A stretch of 17,558 bases of DNA from the NCBI GenBank assembly GCA_964650975.1, contig CAZYWA010000114.1:1-17558 (forward strand). Direction: 5' to 3'. This DNA is from CAZYWA01 sp964650975 [NCBI: uncultured bacterium]. Lineage in GTDB: Bacteria; JADJOY01. Both the position numbers and the translations under genes were made by a program. This document shows positions 12,587 through 17,558 of the stretch, in pieces (the stretch's first letter is position 1; each line of letters opens with the position of its first letter). The notes beneath the pieces were generated by a model. That model saw nothing but the letters and a program-made list of their open reading frames with translations. It ran no database searches and was not told the DNA's origin.

Positions 12587-13702
12587 GTGAAAACTGTCTG
12601 GATCCTCGGGGCCGGTGCGTCGAAATCGGCCTCGGGCGGCATTTACCCAACGCTCTCGGAGCTGCCCAGGACGGCGAAAGACCTCGGAGTGGAGGTGGCG
12701 CCGTCGGGCGGCAAGCCGGGCTCCTTCGACGCGCTCAACACGTTTCTCTTGCGCCTTTACGGCCACGACCTGACCAGCGACCGGCGCATCGACCTGGAAT
12801 CCGTTCTCACGCTGCTCGACATCGAGTCGACGCTCGACAGCACGCCCCTGCTCCACTCGGCGCGCGCGCAGCTCATCCGGCTCATCCAGCAAACCTTTCG
12901 CAAGCTTCAGAAGCAGTCGGATCCAAGCGCCTCCGAGTACCAGGCGCTCGTCCAGCAGCTTCACAAGTCCGACACCCTCGTCACGTTCAACTGGGACCTC
13001 CTTCTCGACAACGCGCTCGGCCGCCTCGAGCTCTTGAAGGACTTGAACGCCAAGGTTCCCAAGGCGCACTACCAGATGTTCCTGCACGATTTCACGGCGC
13101 TCGGCGACAACACGATCGCCAAGGCGTCCATGCCCAAACCCTTCTCGCGCTGGGACGGCGCCCAGGGCTACTACTTGAAACTCCACGGCTCGGTCGACTG
13201 GGCCATCTGCGTCGCGCCCGAATGCCGGAACCGAGGTCGCGTGTTCCCGCTCGCGCGCTCCTCGACACGACCCTCGTGCGGCTACTGCCTCGACCGAACC
13301 CAGTGGATGATCGTGCCGCCGACGCTCAACAAGCGCGTCCTCGACCTGGGATTCGTCCGGCGCCTCTGGAACGTGGCCGCGCGCGAGGTGGCTCGCGCCG
13401 AACGCCTCGTCTTCTGGGGCTACAGCCTGCCGCCCACCGACTTCTATTGCGCGTGGCTCTTCAGCAAGGTCCGGCCCGCCCGTGTTCAGGAGCTGATCGT
13501 CATCAACCCCGCCGTCGTCACCGGCGCCAAGAAGCCCACCCTCTCCCGAACCTTTCTCAACCGCCTGGTCGAAGCGACGCGGATCGACACCACCAAGACC
13601 AAGCTCTCACCGTTCGTCAGCTTCGACGACTGGTGCCAGGGAATCGCGGTCGATCGGAAACACCCATCCGTGAAGAATGCGCTCACCCGGATGCGTGCGT
13701 GA
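12587..13702 (+). CDS. SIR2-like domain protein (candidate NAD-dependent effector)
   Basis: GTG at 12587 has GAGGAG (12573-12578) at 8 nt. The 371-residue protein has the hallmarks of the SIR2_2-like Rossmann family: N-terminal nucleotide-binding ILGAGASKSASGG (6-18), TLVTFNWDLLLDNAL (130-144, Asn135 at the catalytic Asn position), YLKLHGSVDW (196-205, His200) and LVFWGYSLPPTDFY (274-287). After the HGS motif, Cys208, Cys213, Cys231 and Cys234 could form a zinc-binding insert, as in sirtuins. Family members include NAD-degrading effectors of anti-phage systems (for example ThsA, DSR), but also proteins of unknown role. No signal peptide or membrane segment is seen. Tandem arrangement with PadR suggests controlled expression. 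Its NADase or deacetylase activity is not provable from sequence alone. Confidence 0.8.
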   Translation: MKTVWILGAGASKSASGGIYPTLSELPRTAKDLGVEVAPSGGKPGSFDALNTFLLRLYGHDLTSDRRIDLESVLTLLDIESTLDSTPLLHSARAQLIRLIQQTFRKLQKQSDPSASEYQALVQQLHKSDTLVTFNWDLLLDNALGRLELLKDLNAKVPKAHYQMFLHDFTALGDNTIAKASMPKPFSRWDGAQGYYLKLHGSVDWAICVAPECRNRGRVFPLARSSTRPSCGYCLDRTQWMIVPPTLNKRVLDLGFVRRLWNVAAREVARAERLVFWGYSLPPTDFYCAWLFSKVRPARVQELIVINPAVVTGAKKPTLSRTFLNRLVEATRIDTTKTKLSPFVSFDDWCQGIAVDRKHPSVKNALTRMRA

Positions 13703-13827
13703 GCGGGTCTGTCAAGCGGGTGGCCGAGGGCGCGGACCTGGACGCCGCCCCCCGCGAGAATGAGAGACTCGGTGGCTGTCTCCGGGAAACACCTATGGTG
13801 GGTGTCGCGCCGACGCAGCAGTCCACG

Positions 13828-13856
13828 AAGGCCGCCTCCTTCGGGGGGCGGCCTTT
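13828..13856 (+). terminator. Intrinsic terminator of the PadR-SIR2 transcript
   Basis: A 12-bp stem (13828-13839 with 13844-13855; one G-U pair at 13837/13846) closed by a C(UUCG)G tetraloop is followed by TTT. It lies 125 bp after the SIR2-like stop. The surrounding interval 13703-14001 shows no ORF; two weak hairpins (around 13766-13791 and 13789-13809) precede the terminator, and no known riboswitch consensus was recognised. Confidence 0.75.
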
Positions 13857-14001
13857 GGTACTCCTGGGGGTGACGAAGCCGCCAGAGGAAACGCGCCGTC
13901 GCGCTCGCGATGGCATTCCACCCGCCGCGGCACTCTTGCTCGGATATTCTGCTCCGTCTCGCGAGCCGCCACTCCACCGTTTCCCGTTCCGAGGGTTGTC
14001 C

Positions 14002-15240
14002 ATGCGAAATCTCGGCGTTTGGTCGGCGTTTTCGTTGCTCCTCGCACTCGTCGCGGCCTGTGGCGGTTCGAGCGGAACGGGAGGAAGCACGCCCGTCGCG
14101 AACGCGGGCCCACCCCAATCCGTGGCCACGGGATCCGTCGTCACGCTGGACGGGAGCCAGAGCTTCGATCCCGATGGACGGCCGATCACGTACGAGTGGT
14201 CGTTCGTCTCGGTGCCCCCGGGAAGCCACGCCGCGCTCTCGGATCCGACCACTCCCAAGCCCACGTTCACGGCCGACGTGGACGGCACCTACAGCGTGGA
14301 GCTGGTGGTGAGCACCGGCAAAGCCACCAGTCAGCCGAACGACGTCCTGGTGAACGCGACCACGGCGAACACCCCGCCGACGGCGAAGTCCGGCCCCGAT
14401 CAGAACGTCGCGGTGGGCTCCGTCGTCGACCTCGACGGCAGCGGCAGCAGTGACCCCGACGGCGATCCGCTCACGTACTCGTGGTCGTTCGTGTCGATAC
14501 CGCCCGGCAGCCAGGCCGGCATCCAGGATCCCACGAGCGCCAAGACGCTCTTCGTGGCGGACGTGGCCGGCGAGTACCACGTTCAGCTCGTGGTGTCCGA
14601 CGGCATCGCCAACAGCGCGGCCAGCCGCATGATCGTGACGGCTTCGGTGCAGAACTCGCCACCCGTCGCGAATGCCGGCCCGGACCAGTCGGTGACCACC
14701 GGAGCCGTGGTGAACATCGACGGCACCGCCAGCACCCACGCCGACGGCGACCCGCTCACCTACCAGTGGACGCTGGTCTCGAAACCCGACGGCAGCAGCG
14801 CGGGCATCCAGGATCCCACCGCGGCCCAGACGCTCTTCCTGGCCGACGTCGACGGCCAGTACGTGCTGCAGCTCGTGGTCAGCGACGGCCAGGCATCGAG
14901 CGCTCCGGACATGATGGTGGTCACCGCCACCAGCGCGACCGTGCCCTCCATGACCGGAGAGTGGAAGGGCTCCGCCACCTTCGACGGCGTCCAAGGGTCG
15001 GTGGATCTCATTCTGGCGGAGGCGCAGGACGGCACGATCTCAGGCCTCGGAACTCTCACTGCCGGGGGACAAAGCGGAACCGGAGAGGTCACCGGAACCC
15101 ACGTCCATCCCAACGTGACCATCCAGGTCGCATCAACGCCCCCCATCACCTTCAGCGGCACGTTCACCGACCCGGACACCGTGAAGGGGACCGTCACGGT
15201 GGATACCGTGTCGATCCCGCTCACGATCAAGCGGCAGTGA
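14002..15240 (+). CDS. Lipoprotein with three PKD domains and a C-terminal beta domain
   Basis: The ATG at 14002 is preceded by GAGGG at 6 nt. The 412-residue product has a lipoprotein signal with lipobox LVAAC (Cys20) and a Gly/Ser linker (CGGSSGTGGS). Three PKD repeats follow at about 31-121, 125-215 and 220-310, each with ANAGPDQSV-like start, VVxLDGSxSxDPDGDPLTYxW, and a DVxGxYxVQLVVSDG end. Residues 316-411 are a distinct beta-rich domain (GEWKGSATFDGVQGSVDLILA ending IPLTIKRQ). PKD domains mediate extracellular protein or glycan contacts, so an envelope-anchored binding or structural role is likely; no catalytic motif is visible. The repeats share DNA-level identity (GGCATCCAGGATCCCAC occurs in PKD2 and PKD3), pointing to internal duplication. 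The in-frame ORF upstream to 13222 is antisense/off-frame to the SIR2-like gene and was not used. Confidence 0.85.
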   Translation: MRNLGVWSAFSLLLALVAACGGSSGTGGSTPVANAGPPQSVATGSVVTLDGSQSFDPDGRPITYEWSFVSVPPGSHAALSDPTTPKPTFTADVDGTYSVELVVSTGKATSQPNDVLVNATTANTPPTAKSGPDQNVAVGSVVDLDGSGSSDPDGDPLTYSWSFVSIPPGSQAGIQDPTSAKTLFVADVAGEYHVQLVVSDGIANSAASRMIVTASVQNSPPVANAGPDQSVTTGAVVNIDGTASTHADGDPLTYQWTLVSKPDGSSAGIQDPTAAQTLFLADVDGQYVLQLVVSDGQASSAPDMMVVTATSATVPSMTGEWKGSATFDGVQGSVDLILAEAQDGTISGLGTLTAGGQSGTGEVTGTHVHPNVTIQVASTPPITFSGTFTDPDTVKGTVTVDTVSIPLTIKRQ

Positions 15241-15289
15241 AGGCGGACCTCGTCGCAGCCTGCTGAAAGAAGTTCGCCGAGGAGCTGGA

Positions 15290-15315
15290 GCCGCGATCAC
15301 GGCACCGATCGCGGC
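15290..15315. terminator. Hairpin between convergent PKD and CSLREA genes
   Basis: GCCGCGATC (15290-15298) and GATCGCGGC (15307-15315) form a perfect 9-bp stem with an 8-nt loop, followed on the plus strand by ACGGTTTT. It sits 50 bp past the PKD gene stop and overlaps the stop codon of the CSLREA gene, so it could serve as plus-strand terminator for the PKD gene. Confidence 0.45.
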
Positions 15316-17282
15316 ACGGTTTTCGTCCAGGCCGACGTGTCGCCCGACTCGAAGCCGTCGGTGAGGATTTCACACACGTCACCGATGTAGTTGCCGTTGG
15401 AATCCAGCTGATCCGGGTTGGCCAGCATGGGACAGTTGTCGCACTCGTCGGCGATGCCGTCGCCGTCCGCGTCGGGGCCTGAGCAGTCGAGCTCGAAGGC
15501 GCCACGGTCGCAAATCGCGAGGCCGTCGCCGTCACCGTCCTGCGGCCGCGTCACTCCGCGCTGATCGGTCGCGGAACAGAGCGCCGCATCGAGCGAGTCG
15601 ATCGCGGGGCTGCCGGGCAGGAGCGGCACGGTCGGCGTGAGCCCACCGTGGTCGCCGAGCGGGCCGAGCCGCGCGTCGGGAACGGAGACGACGTCGCTCG
15701 GCTGGTTCAACTGGCAGGTGTCGCCCGGGCTTTCGAGGTTGCCACCCAGACTCTCGTTCTCGAGTGAGGGATTCACCACGCAATCCCCGTCGATGATCGA
15801 CGCGACGAGACTCACCGGTGCGAGACCGACGAAGAGCGCGTAGTTCCCGCTGGGAGTCCAGTTGCGTGCGATCGTCGAGCGCGCGATCGCGGTGGGCCCG
15901 CTCACGCAAAGACCGGCGGCCCCATCCGTACTCCAGTTGTCCGAGATCGTGGAGTCCTGGATCGTCACCGTGCCGCCCGTCGAATGTAGGCCGCCACAAT
16001 CGAAGGTTGAGGTGTTCTCGCTGATCGTCGAGCGGGTCACGGTGGCATCCCGAGCAAACACCGCACCACCCGAATTGCCGATGTTTCCCAAGAGCGCGGA
16101 ATCGACGACGGTGAGTGGCCCCGTCGTGAGGATTCCGCCTGGCCCGCCGGCATCCTCGTACTCGATCAACACCAGGTTCCCGGTGATGGTCGAGCGCTCG
16201 ACGTCGACAGGGCCGGTGCTCTGCACCGCGCCTGCCGCGGGGATGAGAAACGTGCCGTATCCCAGGGCTTGATTGTCCGTCAGCGTGGAGTCGGAGATCG
16301 TGACCCCTCCACCGACGACGAAGACCGCTCCCGCGTTTCCTTCCCCGAGGTTGTTCGCGAAGGCGCTGTGGGAAATCGTCACCGCCGCGGGAACGCCTCT
16401 GAACGTCCCCGCCCAGTAGCCGTTCGCGATCGCTCCGGAGGTGCCACCCGAGTTACCGGTGAAAGCGCTCTCGGTCACGGTCAGAGCTCCACCGTCGACA
16501 TCGATGGCGCCACTGCCGGTCTCCGTCGTGTCCCCGTGGACCCCATAGGAGAAGCCAAACTGCTCGTTGTTCGTGAAGGCCGATCGGGTGATCGTCGATT
16601 GGGCCTGTGACGCGGTCAGCCCGGCGCTGCCGTCCCGGCCCGATTGGTTCGCTTCGATGGTGCAGTCGGTCAGGTCGATGCTGCCCCCGTCGCTCGCGAT
16701 CGCGCCACCCGACCCGAAGCAGGTGTCGTATCCGAAGGAGCAATCGAGCGCGGCGTTGCTCGAGAGCACGACCCGCTCGATCGTCAGGGCTGCGCCGCTG
16801 CTTCGAATCCCTCCGCCGGTGCGTGGGAGATAGGGATCATCCAGCTCCGCGTTGCCGCCGGTGATCGCGAGATCGCGAATCGACACGATGAAGCCGCCCG
16901 GTGCGATGTCCAGCACCCGGAACTGCCGCTGCGCGTCGATGATCGTGGTCGCGGATCCCGTACCCTCGATCGTGACGTCGCTCGTGATGTCCAGGTCGCC
17001 CACCTCCGGCGTGTCGGTCGTGTTCGCGGGGTGGGGAATCGTCAGGAGGAAGGTGCCGGCCGGCAGCACGATCGTGTCGGCGCCGCTGCCCGCGGCGCAG
17101 CCATCGACGGGCGCGTCGGTGTTGGCGGCGATCACCGCCTCGCGCAGCGTGCAATTGCCGTTCGGGCCTTGGTCGAGATCGTCGGCGGTGCTGTCGACGG
17201 CGATCGTCGCGGCGCGCGCGCCGGTGGCCCACGCCGCGATGGCCAGAGCGGCGAGGCCGGCGCGCAGGGCTTGGCTGGTCAT
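15297..17282 (-). CDS. Secreted CSLREA-domain parallel beta-helix protein with TSP3-like C-terminus
   Basis: The start at 17282 gives 661 residues with a clean signal peptide (MTSQALRAGLAALAIAAWAT, cleavage near GARA). The CSLREA signature is CTLREAVIAANTD (44-56). About 500 residues of right-handed beta-helix rungs follow (repeated VTISDSTLTDN, TVTRSTISENTS, TAIARSTIARN forms). The choice-of-anchor-Q-type ending (LPGSPAIDSLD, QRGVTRPQDGDGDG, CDRGAFELDC) then leads to a thrombospondin-type-3-like calcium-binding stretch (DADGDGIADECDNCPMLANP) and the C-terminal tail DGFESGDTSAWTKTVP. It should be exported and calcium-stabilised; enzymatic activity is not evident, although the fold is shared with polysaccharide lyases. 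An in-frame start 23 codons upstream (17351) would bury the signal peptide behind a polar extension and is less likely. Confidence 0.85.
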   Translation of the reverse strand: MTSQALRAGLAALAIAAWATGARAATIAVDSTADDLDQGPNGNCTLREAVIAANTDAPVDGCAAGSGADTIVLPAGTFLLTIPHPANTTDTPEVGDLDITSDVTIEGTGSATTIIDAQRQFRVLDIAPGGFIVSIRDLAITGGNAELDDPYLPRTGGGIRSSGAALTIERVVLSSNAALDCSFGYDTCFGSGGAIASDGGSIDLTDCTIEANQSGRDGSAGLTASQAQSTITRSAFTNNEQFGFSYGVHGDTTETGSGAIDVDGGALTVTESAFTGNSGGTSGAIANGYWAGTFRGVPAAVTISHSAFANNLGEGNAGAVFVVGGGVTISDSTLTDNQALGYGTFLIPAAGAVQSTGPVDVERSTITGNLVLIEYEDAGGPGGILTTGPLTVVDSALLGNIGNSGGAVFARDATVTRSTISENTSTFDCGGLHSTGGTVTIQDSTISDNWSTDGAAGLCVSGPTAIARSTIARNWTPSGNYALFVGLAPVSLVASIIDGDCVVNPSLENESLGGNLESPGDTCQLNQPSDVVSVPDARLGPLGDHGGLTPTVPLLPGSPAIDSLDAALCSATDQRGVTRPQDGDGDGLAICDRGAFELDCSGPDADGDGIADECDNCPMLANPDQLDSNGNYIGDVCEILTDGFESGDTSAWTKTVPRSVP

Positions 17283-17388
17283 TTCGAGATCGTGTGAAGC
17301 ACGAAAGAGGCCGAACGAATGGATCGCCCGAAAGCGCGATTCCGTCGGCAAATCGGGACCGCGCCGGCGGCGGGCCAGGCACGGAGAG

Positions 17389-17421
17389 ACGAAAGTGGCC
17401 GAGCCGGAAACTTTCGTTGCG
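17389..17421 (-). promoter_or_regulatory. Inverted-repeat element B upstream of the CSLREA gene
   Basis: ACGAAAGT (17389-17396) and ACTTTCGT (17410-17417) are exact complements around 13 nt. AACTTTCGTTGCG (17409-17421) is identical to 3803-3815 in element A, and GTGGCC is shared next to it. It lies about 110-140 bp upstream of the CSLREA start. The interval 17283-17460 contains no gene. Confidence 0.4.
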
Positions 17422-17460
17422 AGTCGGCTGCGCGAGCAGTCGGCATGTGCGCCCCGGGTG

Positions 17461-17558
17461 TTAGCGGGATTCGGGGCCTTGGCGCATCCAAAAGCAGTGG
17501 CACTCTTCGAGGCCGTGGCGCTCGGCGGTCGGGGGAGCCTCGCCGACGGTCGCGAGAA
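17461..17558 (-). CDS. C-terminal fragment of an unidentified minus-strand gene
   Basis: From the right edge, a minus-strand frame reads about 31 residues (from LATVGEAPPTAERHGLEECH to QGPESR) and ends in TAA at 17463-17461. Most codons end in G or C, as in the real genes here. The strand matches the downstream CSLREA gene, with 178 bp between them. The fragment is too short to assign a family; CHC near the end is the only feature. It could be a chance open frame. Confidence 0.4.
   Translation of the reverse strand, partial: LATVGEAPPTAERHGLEECHCFWMRQGPESR

Noticed and set aside
13703-13860. Possible riboswitch or small RNA before the terminator hairpin
   Set aside because: Two weak short hairpins exist, but no consensus of a known riboswitch class could be matched; treated as the 3' end of the PadR-SIR2 message.
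13928-13950. GGCAC...TTGC pattern as a sigma-54 promoter for the PKD lipoprotein
   Set aside because: The spacing between the GG and GC elements is 7 nt rather than the required 10.
13222-14001. N-terminal 260 codons of the long frame ending at 15240
   Set aside because: Overlaps the SIR2-like gene in another frame and runs through the terminator; the lipoprotein signal and ribosome-binding site at 14002 mark the real start.

Overview
The window is GC-rich throughout, with strong G/C preference at third codon positions. Several predicted lipoproteins and secreted repeat proteins (YadA-like head, CSLREA beta-helix, PKD, TSP3-like), a class III cyclase with FHA and GAF domains, a P450 and a PadR regulator point to an environmental Gram-negative of the Myxococcota / former Deltaproteobacteria / Binatota type, probably from a metagenome. 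This placement is an inference from gene content; there is no rRNA or other marker gene.

Layout. 1-502 (+): the end of an FtsX/MacB-type ABC permease, then the start of a secreted Ig-like repeat protein that breaks off near 502. 502-1692 (-): a ceramidase-like lipoprotein that loses its C-terminus at the same point, so 502 looks like a rearrangement or assembly join. 1853-2680 (+): a short-chain dehydrogenase. 2706-6224 (-): a YadA-head-like secreted protein, a UrtA/AmiC-type ligand-binding protein without a signal peptide, and a pectinacetylesterase-like lipoprotein. 6404-10036 (-) and 10112-11803 (+): a divergent pair with only 75 bp between the start codons. One gene is a 1210-residue fusion of three cyclic-nucleotide-binding domains, an unassigned region, a BFD-type [2Fe-2S] domain, a membrane segment and a cytochrome P450. 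The other is an FHA-GAF-class III nucleotide cyclase. 11971-13702 (+): a PadR regulator behind an unusually AT-rich, palindrome-rich promoter, 19 bp upstream of a SIR2-like protein, closed by a strong hairpin terminator. 14002-15240 (+): a triple-PKD lipoprotein, convergent with a CSLREA/beta-helix secreted protein (15297-17282, -). The right edge holds what looks like the tail of another minus-strand gene.

The most interesting unit is the divergent cyclase / CNB-BFD-P450 pair. One gene can make a cyclic nucleotide and its neighbour carries three domains built to bind one, fused to an iron-sulfur module and a membrane-tethered P450. The P450 has CYP7/CYP8-like features and lacks the usual acid-alcohol pair for O2 activation. 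I read this as a self-contained second-messenger-controlled oxidoreductase or isomerase and know of no characterised example. The second candidate is the PadR-controlled SIR2-like gene, which could be a stress or defence effector.

No tRNA, rRNA, CRISPR array, transposase or integrase was seen.
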